Positions 52,105 to 61,751 of a stretch of 61,751 nt of DNA are shown here, one piece after another; within the stretch, counting starts at the first letter, position 1, and each line of letters begins with the position of its first letter. Both the position numbers and the translations under genes were made by a program. Under the pieces are notes generated by a model, which saw only the letters and a program-made list of their open reading frames with translations, did no database searches and was not told the DNA's origin. Origin of the DNA: Vasconcelosia minhoensis LEGE 07310 (GTDB lineage Bacteria; Cyanobacteriota; Cyanobacteriia; Phormidesmidales; Phormidesmidaceae); assembly GCF_015207255.1 (NCBI RefSeq), contig NZ_JADEXG010000027.1, positions 1 to 61,751 of the forward strand. Direction: 5' to 3'.

Positions 52105-53220
52105 ATGGCGATTATTTCCTCTCAGCAGCCTCCCGAAGACCGGGCTCGCCCGGCCAGGCCCAAAGCCGAGCTGCTGCAAAGCGCAGCCCAGCCCAGCGAG
52201 CTGTCACGCCAGGAAGAAGGGCTGCGGCCCCAGCAGCTGGGGGAGTACATCGGCCAGAAAGCGCTCAAAGAGGTGCTGGGAATCGCCATCCAGGCGGCCC
52301 AGTCGCGGCGGGAACCGCTTGACCATCTGCTGCTCTATGGCCCGCCCGGCCTCGGTAAGACGACGATGGCGCTGATCCTGGCCCAGGAGATGGGCGTTGC
52401 TTGCAAAATTACCACTGCCCCCGCAATCGAACGACCGCGGGACATTGCCGGACTGCTGGTCAACCTGAAAGCTGGCGACGTCCTGTTTATCGACGAAATT
52501 CATCGCCTATCGCGAGTGACCGAAGAAATTCTCTACCCCGCTATGGAAGACTCGCGGCTCGATATCACCATCGGCAAAGGCCAGAGCGCCCGCATTCGCA
52601 GCATTCCACTCCAGCCCTTTACCCTGGTGGGGGCGACGACGCGGGTCGGGGCGCTAGCCTCGCCGCTGCGCGATCGCTTCGGCCTAATCCAGCGGCTGCG
52701 GTTTTATGAAATTGACGAGCTCACCCAGATCATCGTGCGCACCGCCGCCGTTTTGAGTACCGAGATTACGCCGGCAGGAGCGGAGGAAATTGCGCGGCGC
52801 GCCCGGGGCACCCCGCGCATCGCCAATCGGCTGCTGAAGCGCGTTCGCGACTATGTTCAGGTGAAGGCGTCGGGGCCGGTCAGCGGCGAAGTGGCGGCAG
52901 AGGCACTAGAGCTGTTCAACGTCGATCCCTGCGGCCTGGACTGGACCGATCGGCGGCTGCTGACGATGATGATCGAAAACTTCGGCGGCGGCCCGGTGGG
53001 GCTTGACACGATGGCGGCGGCGACGGGGGAAGATGCCCAGACGATCGAAGAAGTCTATGAACCCTACCTGCTCCAGATTGGCTACCTGCAGCGTACGCCC
53101 CGGGGCCGGGTCGTGACTGCCGCCGCCTGTCGGCACCTGGGCTATGACGTACCCGATGCCTTTGTGAATGGCATAATGCGGCTAAATTTTAACAATGAAG
53201 AACAGCTGCGGCTGATGTAA
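52105..53220 (+). CDS. ruvB: Holliday junction branch migration helicase RuvB
   Basis: RuvB is the hexameric motor that drives branch migration with RuvA. The 371-residue protein has a Pro-rich N-terminal extension (about 1-45), Walker [15 protein letters not shown], Walker [12 protein letters not shown], the sensor region [20 protein letters not shown], the arginine-finger region [12 protein letters not shown], and the winged-helix C-terminus [12 protein letters not shown]. The ATG at 52105 is the natural start. Confidence 0.96.
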   Translation: MAIISSQQPPEDRARPARPKAELLQSAAQPSELSRQEEGLRPQQLGEYIGQKALKEVLGIAIQAAQSRREPLDHLLLYGPPGLGKTTMALILAQEMGVACKITTAPAIERPRDIAGLLVNLKAGDVLFIDEIHRLSRVTEEILYPAMEDSRLDITIGKGQSARIRSIPLQPFTLVGATTRVGALASPLRDRFGLIQRLRFYEIDELTQIIVRTAAVLSTEITPAGAEEIARRARGTPRIANRLLKRVRDYVQVKASGPVSGEVAAEALELFNVDPCGLDWTDRRLLTMMIENFGGGPVGLDTMAAATGEDAQTIEEVYEPYLLQIGYLQRTPRGRVVTAAACRHLGYDVPDAFVNGIMRLNFNNEEQLRLM

Positions 53221-53264
53221 GGCTTAAGCTGAAGGAACAGCAACAGAGGCGGTAGAACCATCCG

Positions 53265-54062
53265 ATGAAAAAAGCGCTCGCGATCGCGGGGCTGAGTCTA
53301 TTCCTGGGGCTGACGCTAGCGCTGGCTTGGCTCATACCGGCGCAGCCCGCCTGGGCAACCTCTACGGCAGAGCTGCGCCAAAGGGCCTTCGCCGCCACTC
53401 AAGCGGGCCAGTTCGCCGCAGCCGAAGGCTACTGGACTGAGCTGATTGAGCAACGCCCCGATGAGGCTGCGCTTTGGAGCAATCGGGGCAATGTGCGGGT
53501 GGGCCAAAACCATCTGCCCGCCGCGATCGCGGACTACAGCCGGGCCATCGACCTAGCTCCCCTAGCCCCCGATCCCTACCTCAACCGGGGGGCAGCCTGG
53601 GAAGCGATGGGCCAGTGGGACGCCGCAATTGAGGACTACAACCGGCTGCTGGCGCTCGATTCAGACGACCCGGCGGTCTACAACAACCGGGCCAATGCCG
53701 AGGCTGGAGCGGGCGAATGGGAGCTCGCGATCGCAGATTACCAGGCTGCCATTACCCTCAGGCCTAGCTTTTCGCTAGCCTACGCCAACTACGCACTGGC
53801 CCTATATCAGACGGGACAGACGCAGGATGCGGTACAGCTCCTGAAAAGTCTAGTGCGTAAATATCCAAACTTTGCCGATGTTCGGGCCGGCCTGACCGCC
53901 GCCCTATGGGAGCAAGGACAGCGCGGCGAAGCTGAAAGCCATTGGGTTGCAGCAGTCGGCCTGGACTCTCGCTATCGTGACCTGGACTGGGTGACCCGGG
54001 TACGGCGCTGGCCCCCGGCGATGGTCACTGCCCTAAGGCACTTTCTTCAGCTTTCAACCTAG
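53265..54062 (+). CDS. Tetratricopeptide repeat protein, exported
   Basis: A 265-residue protein with a signal peptide (MKKALAIAGLSLFLGLTLAL to about residue 31, ending AWA), then about five TPR units (for example LWSNRGNVRVGQNHLPAAIA, PYLNRGAAWEAMGQWDAAIE, VYNNRANAEAGAGEWELAIA, AYANYALALYQTGQTQDAVQ). The product is probably in the periplasm or thylakoid lumen, acting as a protein-protein scaffold. It follows ruvB by 45 bp and may be co-transcribed. Confidence 0.85.
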   Translation: MKKALAIAGLSLFLGLTLALAWLIPAQPAWATSTAELRQRAFAATQAGQFAAAEGYWTELIEQRPDEAALWSNRGNVRVGQNHLPAAIADYSRAIDLAPLAPDPYLNRGAAWEAMGQWDAAIEDYNRLLALDSDDPAVYNNRANAEAGAGEWELAIADYQAAITLRPSFSLAYANYALALYQTGQTQDAVQLLKSLVRKYPNFADVRAGLTAALWEQGQRGEAESHWVAAVGLDSRYRDLDWVTRVRRWPPAMVTALRHFLQLST

Positions 54063-54346
54063 CCTTGCCCAAAGATAGAAATCAGCTCCCGTGACCCAGT
54101 TCAACCGTAAGGCCCCTTGGCAGTACAAGCGTCTACGGAAATTCGCGTAGGTGCTCTGAGCGCTCTCGAAATTAAGCACATACGCGCTTAGAGTAGTATA
54201 GATAGACCGAATTCAATAGGTCTCTCAATCGGCATGTTTTGCTAAGAAACTCTGCTGCTGACGGCAGTTCTGAGATAATTGAGGGAAAACTGGGCTTTGT
54301 TGGGTTCCGCTTAGCAAAGCCAACCCATTAGAGCGATTGAACCGGC
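54063..54346. other. Intergenic with dispersed-type repeat
   Basis: No gene. A GGGCTTTGTTGGGTTCCGCT/AGCAAAGCCAACCC inverted pair (54293-54327) resembles the small dispersed hairpins seen in filamentous cyanobacteria. The promoter of the GGDEF gene likely lies here. Confidence 0.4.
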
Positions 54347-55576
54347 TTGACCCTGAAACAGACTGGGCTAATTGACTCACCGCTTAGCAGTGCGGTGTAC
54401 CAATTGCTACTGGCTTCGGTCCCGGCTGGCACCAGCGTTACTCCATTGAGGCTGGCGAACTTGACAAACTTAGAGCTACAGCTTCAATCTCTCCAGCAGC
54501 AGCTGCAACGACAGCAGCAGCAGCGGCGAGTGGAGCAGCAAATTCGTCAGTCGCTCGATCTGCGCCAGGTCTGCGCCACCGCAGTAACGAGCGTTGGCGA
54601 GCTATATGGGGCTGAGCGGGTCTGCTTACTCCAGTATGATGAGCGCGATCGCGCCTGGCGACAGATTGTCCAATACTGCCAGACCGAGCCGATTGCTCGG
54701 CAGGATCTGCTCTCCATCACCCTCAAAGATTTTCCGGAGCTTCAGCCCCTGCTCGACGGGATGCCAATTCAGACTGATCCTGATCAGGCTTCCTGTCTGG
54801 ATTGGCAACGACGCTGGCAGCAGCAGTATCCAGGCCAGTGGTTGCTGCTGCCGCTGCGGTTGTCAGCCCGCCCGCCTGAGCATATCCCTCTGCCCTGGGG
54901 AATGCTCGCCTTGGCCAACTGCGCTGACCCAGATGTATGGTCGGAGCAGGCGCTGACGAATGCTAGCAGTGTTGCCTACGAGCTCTCTATCGCCATTCAG
55001 CAGGCCCTGCTGTATCAGAAGCTTCAGCTGGCTAACCAGGAACTCCGGCTGCTGGCTCTATCGGACGGGCTCACCCAGCTAGCCAATCGGCGGCGCTTTG
55101 ACGAGCATCTGCATAGCGAGTGGCAGCGCCTGACCCGCGAGAAAAAGCCGCTTTCGCTAATTCTCTGCGACCTCGACCACTTTAAGCTTTATAACGATCA
55201 CTACGGCCACCCAGCGGGGGATCGCTGCCTGACCCAGGTCGCCCAAACGCTAATGCAGGTGCCTCAGCGGCCAGCGGACCTAGTCGCGCGCTACGGCGGC
55301 GAAGAATTTGCCATTGTATTACCCAATACTCACACCCAGGGCGCTTGGCAAGTCGCCCAAAAGATCCATGACAGCATCCGCGGGCTGTACATTCCCCATC
55401 CGCTCTCGCCGCTGACAGGCTCAGACTACGTTACCGTCACCATGGGGATTGCCACCGCGGTTCCAAGCCGATCTGAAACGCCGCAGTCGCTTTTGCAAGC
55501 GGCAGATCTTGCCCTCTATCATGCCAAGCAGCATGGGCGCGATCGCACCTATGTTCACGCCCATTTCAATCTGTAG
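54347..55576 (+). CDS. GAF-GGDEF diguanylate cyclase
   Basis: A 409-residue protein: an N-terminal Gln-rich coiled coil (about 40-65), a GAF-like sensor domain (about 70-230), a short signalling helix, and a GGDEF domain (about 240-405). The active-site loop is RYGGEEFAIVLP, and five residues before it is RPAD, the RxxD inhibitory I-site. So it should make cyclic di-GMP and be product-inhibited. The frame starts at TTG (54347); no good ATG is near, so the start is uncertain. It has no operon partner. Confidence 0.87.
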   Translation: MTLKQTGLIDSPLSSAVYQLLLASVPAGTSVTPLRLANLTNLELQLQSLQQQLQRQQQQRRVEQQIRQSLDLRQVCATAVTSVGELYGAERVCLLQYDERDRAWRQIVQYCQTEPIARQDLLSITLKDFPELQPLLDGMPIQTDPDQASCLDWQRRWQQQYPGQWLLLPLRLSARPPEHIPLPWGMLALANCADPDVWSEQALTNASSVAYELSIAIQQALLYQKLQLANQELRLLALSDGLTQLANRRRFDEHLHSEWQRLTREKKPLSLILCDLDHFKLYNDHYGHPAGDRCLTQVAQTLMQVPQRPADLVARYGGEEFAIVLPNTHTQGAWQVAQKIHDSIRGLYIPHPLSPLTGSDYVTVTMGIATAVPSRSETPQSLLQAADLALYHAKQHGRDRTYVHAHFNL

Positions 55577-55940
55577 CACAGCTCAGCAGCTCAACTGCCG
55601 GGTAGCTTTGAGCCAGCTGGGCAAGTCGTTCAGGGTCAGCCTGCCCGTAGGTGTGCAGGCGGCGAAATTCGGCTGGGGTCAGGGGCACTTCGGCCACTTC
55701 TTCCCCTAGGTCGCTGATCAAAAGAATTTGGGAGAATTTAACGCGATCGCGCTGATATCGCCCGTAGAGCGCTTCGTACCGCTCAGAAAGCGATCGCCAC
55801 TGGTCCGGAGCGCAATCACTGCGGTCAATCAGCAGCGCTACCGTCGGCGCGGCAAAGACCTGACTGACGACTAAGCCAATCGCGATAAAGCCCAGCCAGC
55901 CGAGGCCAACAATCCGAAGCAAGACACGGTTGAGAGCCAT
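55566..55940 (-). CDS. Conserved hypothetical exported protein
   Basis: A 124-residue protein with an N-terminal hydrophobic segment (about 8-30) ending in SQVFAAPTV, a likely signal peptide. The soluble part is APTVALLIDRSDCAPDQWRS, VKFSQILLISDLGEEVAEVP, TPAEFRRLHTYGQADPERLA, and ends with a Cys. Two Cys may form a disulfide. No function is known to me. It overlaps the end of the convergent GGDEF gene by 11 bp and lies 29 bp downstream of tpiA on the same strand. Confidence 0.7.
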   Translation of the reverse strand: MALNRVLLRIVGLGWLGFIAIGLVVSQVFAAPTVALLIDRSDCAPDQWRSLSERYEALYGRYQRDRVKFSQILLISDLGEEVAEVPLTPAEFRRLHTYGQADPERLAQLAQSYPAVELLSCATD

Positions 55941-55969
55941 AGGGCGGCAGCCGACTGACGACGGGGCGA

Positions 55970-56701
55970 TTACTGATAGTGAATCAGCCGGGCAAAGCTA
56001 TCGGGCTCCAGACTGGCTCCGCCGACCAGCACCCCATCAATCTCAGGCTGAGCCATGATGTCATCGATATTGGCCGGCTTGACCGAGCCGCCGTACTGAA
56101 TCGGCACATCGGCCTGGCTGAGCTGGCTGCGAATCAGGCTAATCACCCGGTTGGCGTCTTCCGGCTCGCAGGTGTCGCCGGACCCAATCGCCCAGATCGG
56201 CTCGTAGGCGATCACTAGATTGCTCTGGTCAATACCGGTAAGGCCAGCTTTAATCTGGCCGGTAATCCAGGCGTCGGTCTCACCCGCATCGCGCTGCTGC
56301 TTGGTTTCACCGACGCAGAGAATCGGCGTCAGACCCGCTGCCTGAGCCGCCTTCAGCCGCCGATTGGCGGTCTCATCAGTTTCGCCAAAGTACTGCCGCC
56401 GCTCGCTGTGGCCAACGATGACGTAGCGCACTCCGAGCTCGGTCAGCATGCCGCTGGCAATCTCGCCGGTATAGGCGCCCGACTCGTCCCAGTGGACATT
56501 CTGAGCGCCAATTTTGACGCGGCTGCCGTGGAGCTTTTCCGACAGCAGGCTGAGCGCCGTAAACGGCACGCACAGCACCACCTCTCGCTGCTCGGGCACC
56601 GCTTCGAGCTGGGGCATTAGCCCCTGCAAAAACGCCAGGCTCTCGGCCTGGGTTTTGTGCATTTTCCAATTACCGGCAATGACAACTTTTCGCACAGACA
56701 T
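55970..56701 (-). CDS. tpiA: Triosephosphate isomerase
   Basis: TpiA interconverts dihydroxyacetone phosphate and glyceraldehyde-3-phosphate in glycolysis and the Calvin cycle. The 243-residue barrel has [16 protein letters not shown] (N-terminal Lys), [17 protein letters not shown] (catalytic His), [14 protein letters not shown] (catalytic Glu) and [15 protein letters not shown]. It lies 95 bp downstream of pnp on the same strand. Confidence 0.97.
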   Translation of the reverse strand: MSVRKVVIAGNWKMHKTQAESLAFLQGLMPQLEAVPEQREVVLCVPFTALSLLSEKLHGSRVKIGAQNVHWDESGAYTGEIASGMLTELGVRYVIVGHSERRQYFGETDETANRRLKAAQAAGLTPILCVGETKQQRDAGETDAWITGQIKAGLTGIDQSNLVIAYEPIWAIGSGDTCEPEDANRVISLIRSQLSQADVPIQYGGSVKPANIDDIMAQPEIDGVLVGGASLEPDSFARLIHYQ

Positions 56702-56796
56702 CTAGCTTTATTCGGGCTTTATTCGGGTTTGCATCACTGCATCCTACCGATAAACCTCGAGCGATAGCAAATTGCTAGGGCAACTTGGGGGCAAAC

Positions 56797-58959
56797 TTAG
56801 GACGAGGCCGCCGCTGCCTCCTTGGCGGCCGCCGCCTCATCTGGGTGGATGTTTAGCCGGGTCAGATTAACTCGCCCGCGGTTGTCAATTTCGCGCACTT
56901 TGACCAGGACCTCGTCGCCCACGTTCACCTCGTCTTCAACCTTGTTAACCCGGAAGTCAGCGAGCTGAGAGATGTGAATCATGCCCTCTTTACCTGGCAT
57001 GTACTCGACAAAAGCGCCGATCGGAATGACTCGGGTCACCTTGCCCATGTAGACATTGCCCGCCTCAGGCTTGTGGGTAATCCCCTCAATCAGCACCTGG
57101 GCCTGCTTGGCCTTGCTGGAATCGATCGCCGAAATCGTCACCGTCCCATCGTCCTGGATATCGACTTTGGCACCGGTCTGCTCGGTAATGCTCTTGATCT
57201 GCTTACCGCCCGGCCCAATCACCATGCCGATCTGCTCCGGATCGATCTGGATGGTCAGCAGCCGCGGCGCATATTCTGACACCTCGGCCCGCGGCTTGTC
57301 GATCGCCGCCAGCATTTTCTCCAGAATATGCAGCCGGGCCGGTCGCGCCTGCTTGATCGCCTTGGCAATTACCTCCATCGGCAGGCCGGTAATCTTCATA
57401 TCCATCTGCAGCGCTGTGATTCCCGTATCGGTGCCAGCGACCTTGAAGTCCATATCCCCCAGAAAATCTTCAATCCCCTGAATATCGGTCAGGATGCGGA
57501 CTTCTTCGCCTTCTTTAATCAGTCCCATAGCCGCGCCGCTGACCGGCTTCGACAGCGGTACGCCCGCATCCATCAGCGATAGGGTGGAGCCGCAAACCGA
57601 CCCCATCGAGGTGGAGCCGTTGGAGGACAGCACCTCTGAAACCACGCGAATCACGTAGGGAAACGCTTCCTGGGGCGGCAGCACCGGCATGATCGCCCGC
57701 TCAGCCAGCGCCCCATGACCGATCTCGCGGCGGCCCGGGGAGCGCATGGGCCGGGTTTCGCCAACTGAGTAGGGGGGAAAGTTGTAGTGGTGCAGATAGC
57801 GCTTTTCATCGTCCGGGTGCAGATCGTCCATCATCTGCGCATCGCCGGGCGTGCCTAGTGTTGTAATCGAAAGCACCTGAGTGAGCCCCCGCTGGAACAG
57901 TCCGGTGCCGTGGACCCGGCTGGGGAGGACGCCAACCCGACAGTCAATTGGACGCACCTGGTCGAGCTGGCGACCGTCTACGCGCACGTTTTCCTCAACA
58001 ATCTGAGCCCGCATTAGCTTTTTCGTCAGGCTCTTGTAGGCTTTCCCCAGAGCTTTGCCATTTTCGCTGACCGCCGTACGAACGGCGTGATCTTCCGGCA
58101 GGGCCTCGATCTCGGTCTTAATTTCCGCCTTGATATCATCCAGCGCCTGGTCGCGGCCCTCTTTGGACAGCTCAAACTGCTTTAGGATGTCTTTGATCGG
58201 GGCAGTGGCGCGATCTCGCAAAAAGTCGGCCAGGGTGGCATCGGTCTCCGGCTCCGTTTCCTCAACTAGCTCGATACCCAGCTCCTGAATCAGCTCCTGC
58301 TGCGCCTTAATCAGGTCCTGAACAACCTCATAGCCAAAGTCAATCGCTTCGATCACGTCCTGCTCAGGCAGCTGGTTGGCCCCGGCTTCGATCATGATCA
58401 CGCCGTCGGGCGAACCGGCCACAACCAGGTCCAGATCTCCGGTCTCAATTTCTTGGTAGGTGGGGTTGATAATAAAGTCATCACCCACCAGACCCACTCG
58501 CACCGCCGCCATCGGGCCTTTGAAGGGAATTTTGGCCAGCATCACGGCGATCGAGGCTCCCGTGGCCGCTAGTACGTCGGGCGGCACCGCATCGTCCATC
58601 GAAACGGTCGTGGCAACAATTTGAATGTCATCCCGAATCCACTGGGGGAACAGGGGGCGCATGGGCCGGTCAATCAGCCGGCTGGTCAGCGTCGCCCGCT
58701 CGGGCGGTCGGCCCTCCCGGCGCAGAAACCCGCCCGGAATTCTGCCCGCGGCGTAGAGTCGCTCTTCGTAGTCAATCAGTAGAGGAAGAAAGTCAATCCC
58801 CTCTCGTCCGGTCGAGCGGGTCGCCGTCACTAGAACTGCCGTATCGCCGGACTGGACTAACACAGAGCCGCCTGCTTGGGGCGCAAACAGGCCGACCTTC
58901 AGCCGAATATCGCGACCATCAATTGAAATGGACTTGTCAATTTCTTGAATTCCTTGCAT
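56797..58959 (-). CDS. pnp: Polynucleotide phosphorylase
   Basis: PNPase degrades RNA from the 3' end using phosphate, and in cyanobacteria it also adds tails. The ATG at 58959 ([15 protein letters not shown]) with AAGGAA upstream gives 720 residues; the frame begins at 58986 with three more codons of low similarity. Two RNase PH-like cores flank a helical linker ([20 protein letters not shown] and [19 protein letters not shown]), followed by KH ([20 protein letters not shown]) and S1 domains ([20 protein letters not shown]). A conserved [19 protein letters not shown] segment marks the active core. Confidence 0.96.
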   Translation of the reverse strand: MQGIQEIDKSISIDGRDIRLKVGLFAPQAGGSVLVQSGDTAVLVTATRSTGREGIDFLPLLIDYEERLYAAGRIPGGFLRREGRPPERATLTSRLIDRPMRPLFPQWIRDDIQIVATTVSMDDAVPPDVLAATGASIAVMLAKIPFKGPMAAVRVGLVGDDFIINPTYQEIETGDLDLVVAGSPDGVIMIEAGANQLPEQDVIEAIDFGYEVVQDLIKAQQELIQELGIELVEETEPETDATLADFLRDRATAPIKDILKQFELSKEGRDQALDDIKAEIKTEIEALPEDHAVRTAVSENGKALGKAYKSLTKKLMRAQIVEENVRVDGRQLDQVRPIDCRVGVLPSRVHGTGLFQRGLTQVLSITTLGTPGDAQMMDDLHPDDEKRYLHHYNFPPYSVGETRPMRSPGRREIGHGALAERAIMPVLPPQEAFPYVIRVVSEVLSSNGSTSMGSVCGSTLSLMDAGVPLSKPVSGAAMGLIKEGEEVRILTDIQGIEDFLGDMDFKVAGTDTGITALQMDMKITGLPMEVIAKAIKQARPARLHILEKMLAAIDKPRAEVSEYAPRLLTIQIDPEQIGMVIGPGGKQIKSITEQTGAKVDIQDDGTVTISAIDSSKAKQAQVLIEGITHKPEAGNVYMGKVTRVIPIGAFVEYMPGKEGMIHISQLADFRVNKVEDEVNVGDEVLVKVREIDNRGRVNLTRLNIHPDEAAAAKEAAAASS

Positions 58960-59234
58960 CGATGCTGATTTCCTTGGTTTTCTCATTTTTCTTCTGTGGC
59001 AATCCTAGCACTGATGCTGAGCATTGATATTGGGCGCTCTATCGGGTCTAGCTTGCCAGAGCAGGCGTGATGACTACGAAAATTTTCGGCGATGAAGCGA
59101 GCGGCAAACCCTTGCTGGAGCTTTACACAGTGGTCAGAAGTTCATCAATCCCCATTCGACTGCTAGATTTTTCAGACTGGGATCTCTAAAATACGGCCAG
59201 CATCCACAGTTGAATGCGTAAAGGAGCAGACAGC

Positions 59235-60224
59235 GTGACCGTATTGATTACTGGAGCCGCTGGGTTTATTGGTTATTCTCTGGCGCAACGCCTGCTGGCT
59301 CGGGATACGCCAGTCTACGGCATTGACAATCTCAACAGCTACTACGACGTAACGCTAAAGAAAGATCGCCTGGCAGAGCTGTCGAGCTTTCCTCAGTTTA
59401 CCTTTGAGCGCTTAGACCTCAGCGATCGCGACGGCATTGCCCGTCTATTTCAAACCCAGCCGTTTGACTGCGTGGTGCACCTGGCCGCTCAGGCAGGCGT
59501 CCGCTATTCGCTGGAAAATCCCCACGCCTACGCCGACAGCAACCTGCTGGGCTTCCTGAATATCATCGAGGGCTGTCGCCAGGCCGCGACTCGCCATCTA
59601 GTCTTTGCCTCCTCCAGCTCGGTCTACGGCAAAAATCGCAAAGTGCCTTTCGCCGTGACCGATCGGGTAGACTACCCACTCTCGCTCTACGCCGCGACCA
59701 AGAAGGCTAACGAGCTGATGGCCCATGCCTACAGCCACCTCTATCAGCTGCCGATGACAGGGCTCAGGTTTTTTACCGTCTACGGTCCCTGGGGTCGCCC
59801 GGACATGGCCTACTTTAAGTTTGTGGACGCGATCGCGAATGACCGACCGATTCAGGTCTTCAACCACGGCCAGATGCAGCGCGACTTCACCTATATAGAT
59901 GAAGTGGTTGAGGGCATCATCCGAGTCATGGCCCATCCGCCCCAAATCCAGGCATCCGGCGCAGAGACCGCCGCGCCCTATCGGCTCTACAACATTGGCA
60001 ACCACAGCCCCGTCACCCTGATGCGATTCATCGAGGTGATCGAACAGGCCATGGGCAAAAAGGCTGAGAAGACCATGCTGCCAATGCAGCCCGGCGATGT
60101 CCCAGCCACCTACGCCGAGGTGCAGGACCTGATGGATGACGTTGGCTTCAAGCCCGATACGCCCCTGGAAACAGGCATTGAGAAGTTTGTGGACTGGTAT
60201 CGAGGCTATTACAGCGCGACCTAA
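59235..60224 (+). CDS. NAD-dependent sugar-nucleotide epimerase (UDP-glucuronate 4-epimerase-like)
   Basis: A 329-residue extended SDR. The GTG at 59235 follows an AAAGGAG ribosome site by 8 bases, better than the ATG at 59214. N-terminal VTVLITGAAGFIGYSLAQRL, substrate motif YGIDNLNSYYDVTLKKDRLA, HLAAQAGVRYSLENPHAY, catalytic YxxxK in SLYAATKKANELMAHAY, RFFTVYGPWGRPDMAYFKF. These wordings are those of UDP-glucuronate/galacturonate 4-epimerases, so it may supply cell-wall or EPS sugars. No polysaccharide genes are adjacent. Confidence 0.88.
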   Translation: MTVLITGAAGFIGYSLAQRLLARDTPVYGIDNLNSYYDVTLKKDRLAELSSFPQFTFERLDLSDRDGIARLFQTQPFDCVVHLAAQAGVRYSLENPHAYADSNLLGFLNIIEGCRQAATRHLVFASSSSVYGKNRKVPFAVTDRVDYPLSLYAATKKANELMAHAYSHLYQLPMTGLRFFTVYGPWGRPDMAYFKFVDAIANDRPIQVFNHGQMQRDFTYIDEVVEGIIRVMAHPPQIQASGAETAAPYRLYNIGNHSPVTLMRFIEVIEQAMGKKAEKTMLPMQPGDVPATYAEVQDLMDDVGFKPDTPLETGIEKFVDWYRGYYSAT

Positions 60225-60227
60225 AAA

Positions 60228-60300
60228 TGGAGCTAAGCGGACTCGAACCGCTGACCCCCTCAATGCCATTGAGGTGCTCTACCAGCTGAGCTATAGCCCC
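60228..60300 (-). tRNA. trnA: tRNA-Ala (anticodon GGC)
   Basis: Minus strand. The acceptor stem GGGGCTA/TAGCTCC contains the G3:U70 pair, the alanine identity element. D arm, T arm (TTCGAGT), and anticodon GGC (complement of 60265-60267) in the CAATGGCATTG arm are intact. The 3' CCA is not encoded. It is immediately downstream of the epimerase stop, on the opposite strand. Confidence 0.97.
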
Positions 60301-60431
60301 GTGCATTTCATCATCGCGCGCCGGTTGGGCCATCGTCAAGGCGGGGGGCAACTTTGTCTGGCTGAATCTGCCCAGCGGCGGAAAATCGCGATAGAGTTCA
60401 GAAAGGCCAAATTTTTTCTGAATTGCTGCCC

Positions 60432-61523
60432 ATGACGCCTTCTGCTAACCAACCGAATGCCCATTCCCAGGCCCATTCCCAGGCTGAGCTCGACGCGCTG
60501 CTGCACCAGCTGCGCCGCAAGCAGGGCAGCTGGGTGGAGTGGGGCCAGGCCTGCCGCACGCTGCAAAAGGCCGGGATGAGCCCGCAGCAGATCTTTGAAG
60601 GCACCGGCTTTGAGCCCATTCAGCAAAATCAAATCATCGTCGCCACCCAGGTTTACGAGTCGATGCTGGCAGCGGGCGTATCCGATTCGGCCCAGGCTCA
60701 CTTTACCGAACGCGGCAGCGACAGCCTGTACGAACTCCGGATTCTCTCCCAAACGGACCGCGCTCGGGCGGCGGAGCTGATTGCCCAGCACGGCTTAGAA
60801 AGCGACCAGGTGAAAGAGATTGCCCGGGCGCTCCAGGAGTTTTCCTATAGCGCAGAGCCGCCCTCTGGCTTCACGAGCGATTCCGGCGACGCGGTAGCCT
60901 TTCACTACTGGCGGCTGGCCCGGCAGCAGTCGGACTTGCAGGCGCGATCGCGCCTGATCGCCCAGGGCCTTCGTTTTGCTAACAGTGATAGCGCCCGCCA
61001 AAAAATCGAACAGTTGCTGACCGACTTTACCGTCATCCAGAGCCAGACCGCGCCCAAGCTGCCCCTATTCCGGCTGGAAAGCGAAGCCGATTCGCCCTGC
61101 ATTATCCCTGTGGTCGGCCAGCTGCCGATTGCGATCGCGGATTACAAGGCCGTGCCCATCACCGAGCCAGAACCTCCCTTTGGCCTAGTCAAGTTTTCCG
61201 GTATGGGAGCCTGGGTGCCGGTACCGGGCTGGCAGGTGATTCTCAAAGCTGAAGACCCGGTAGCCCTACTGGCTCCCTTCGAGCAGCTGCCCAACGTTCC
61301 GTCGAATGCTTCAGCCGAGCAGGTCTTGGTAATCATCGACCGGGCCAGCCGCGACTGGGACGTCTACAGCTATTTCATCGCTGACGCAGCGGGTCAGCTG
61401 AAAATTCAGTGGTTTGAGCAGCCGCCAGCCGCGGCTCTGCTGGGACGGGTCGTGCTGGTGATGCGACCGCAGAAAATTTTGGACGAGGGATACACCAAAG
61501 AGCTCTGGCAGGTCGATGAGTAG
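60432..61523 (+). CDS. raf1: Rubisco accumulation factor 1 (Raf1)
   Basis: Raf1 is an assembly chaperone that dimerises RbcL before the small subunit joins. The 363-residue protein from the ATG at 60432 has the N-terminal alpha domain (ELDALLHQLRRKQGSWVEWG, GMSPQQIFEGTGFEPIQQNQ, ATQVYESMLAAGVSDSAQAH), a linker, and the C-terminal beta domain (GQLPIAIADYKAVPITEPEP, FSGMGAWVPVPGWQVILKAE). The frame open from 60423 begins at a TTG. A partial gene follows after 9 bp, so this may be an operon. Confidence 0.94.
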   Translation: MTPSANQPNAHSQAHSQAELDALLHQLRRKQGSWVEWGQACRTLQKAGMSPQQIFEGTGFEPIQQNQIIVATQVYESMLAAGVSDSAQAHFTERGSDSLYELRILSQTDRARAAELIAQHGLESDQVKEIARALQEFSYSAEPPSGFTSDSGDAVAFHYWRLARQQSDLQARSRLIAQGLRFANSDSARQKIEQLLTDFTVIQSQTAPKLPLFRLESEADSPCIIPVVGQLPIAIADYKAVPITEPEPPFGLVKFSGMGAWVPVPGWQVILKAEDPVALLAPFEQLPNVPSNASAEQVLVIIDRASRDWDVYSYFIADAAGQLKIQWFEQPPAAALLGRVVLVMRPQKILDEGYTKELWQVDE

Positions 61524-61532
61524 GAGCGTCCT

Positions 61533-61751
61533 ATGGGCTTAGAACGCCGCCTTTCCCGGTCGATGTTCGCCGAAACCGAAATCGTCGAGCTGCGGCAGGT
61601 CTGCATGACTCCCGGTCGCCTCTTCGAGCCGGGTAAATACATTGCCGGAGAGCTGCCCGACACCGCCTTTGAGATGGGTTTAGTGGAAAAGCTGCCGCCG
61701 GTGCGCGGCCGCAGTGAGGAGATCGCGCCGCCGCCCGACCCACCCCCCGAC
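61533..61751 (+). CDS. Hypothetical protein, partial at window end
   Basis: The ATG at 61533 opens a frame of 73 codons that runs off the window: MGLERRLSRSMFAETEIVEL, then TPGRLFEPGKYIAGELPDTA, then acidic Pro-rich sequence. It starts 9 bp after the raf1 stop with GGAG upstream. No family is identified; the 3' end is missing. Confidence 0.55.
   Translation, partial: MGLERRLSRSMFAETEIVELRQVCMTPGRLFEPGKYIAGELPDTAFEMGLVEKLPPVRGRSEEIAPPPDPPPD

Noticed and set aside
59598-60269. A 223-codon frame opposite the epimerase, overlapping tRNA-Ala
   Set aside because: It would read through the tRNA gene and is a mirror of the epimerase coding sequence.
1-61751. CRISPR arrays, restriction-modification or phage structural genes
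   Set aside because: No regularly spaced repeat series and no cas, methylase, capsid or tail genes were seen; only the tRNA-His element gives mobile-DNA signals.

Overview
The window is chromosomal DNA from a cyanobacterium. It carries phycobilisome genes (rod-core linker CpcG, a CpcS-type bilin lyase), photosystem and cytochrome b6f subunits (psbI, petM, ycf39), the Rubisco chaperone Raf1, the signalling partner PipX, many cyanobacteria-only families (DUF3086, DUF3119, DUF3769, DUF4327, DUF4359) and frequent GCGATCGC (HIP1) octamers. A GC-rich, HIP1-rich genome with mostly singletons and short operons fits a Leptolyngbya/Nodosilinea-like filamentous lineage, but the genus cannot be fixed from this sequence alone.

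Layout. 0.3-6.2 kb: a membrane protein and mobA, cpcG, then a leftward siroheme set (sirB, cobA) ending in an RluD-type pseudouridine synthase, and a DUF4359 protein. 6.2-10.7 kb: an apparently integrated, decayed element inserted in tRNA-His(GTG). It has a displaced copy of the tRNA 3' half at the far end, matched CTAGCCTA arm-like repeats just inside both ends, a broken tyrosine integrase, a PIN-domain toxin with a helix-turn-helix antitoxin, and gene remnants. Just outside it lies a DUF4160/DUF2442 pair. 11.7-19.6 kb: a subtilase, rpe, a CCC-type cation-chloride/amino-acid transporter, DUF3119-DUF3086-plsY. 19.6-28.8 kb, all leftward: pipX-pipY-sepF-proC, der-ecfT-pabB, a J-domain protein, and an Rrf2 regulator overlapping cysK. 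28.9-32.5 kb: two almost identical SLH/OprB porins in tandem, one frameshifted by a 4-base deletion, with a perfect 46-bp palindrome between them. 32.9-33.1 kb: an unassigned, strongly folded, terminator-ended RNA candidate with a 23-codon ORF. 33.2-42.2 kb: ycf39, petM, pdxA, DUF4327, DUF72, msrP, a divergent znuA/znuCB zinc importer around a Fur/Zur-like box, and hemB. 42.4-61.75 kb: bioY-lspA, an FHA-fused class A PBP, psbI, a DUF3769 (LptD-like) protein, cpcS/hemE, an epimerase, ruvB, a TPR protein, a GAF-GGDEF cyclase, tpiA, pnp, a sugar-nucleotide epimerase, tRNA-Ala(GGC), raf1 and a partial gene running off the end.

Functional links. Tetrapyrrole synthesis recurs (hemB, hemE, cobA, sirB), feeding the bilin proteins (CpcS, CpcG) and chlorophyll-related assembly (Ycf39). 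MobA supplies the molybdenum cofactor that MsrP needs. EcfT and BioY are two pieces of an ECF-type vitamin transporter, in separate loci. LspA processes lipoproteins such as ZnuA. PBP1A, SepF, DUF3769, PlsY and the porins cover envelope growth and division. The most novel-looking items are the structured RNA plus small ORF downstream of ycf39, the tRNA-His element with its toxin-antitoxin pair, and the homogenised porin pair.
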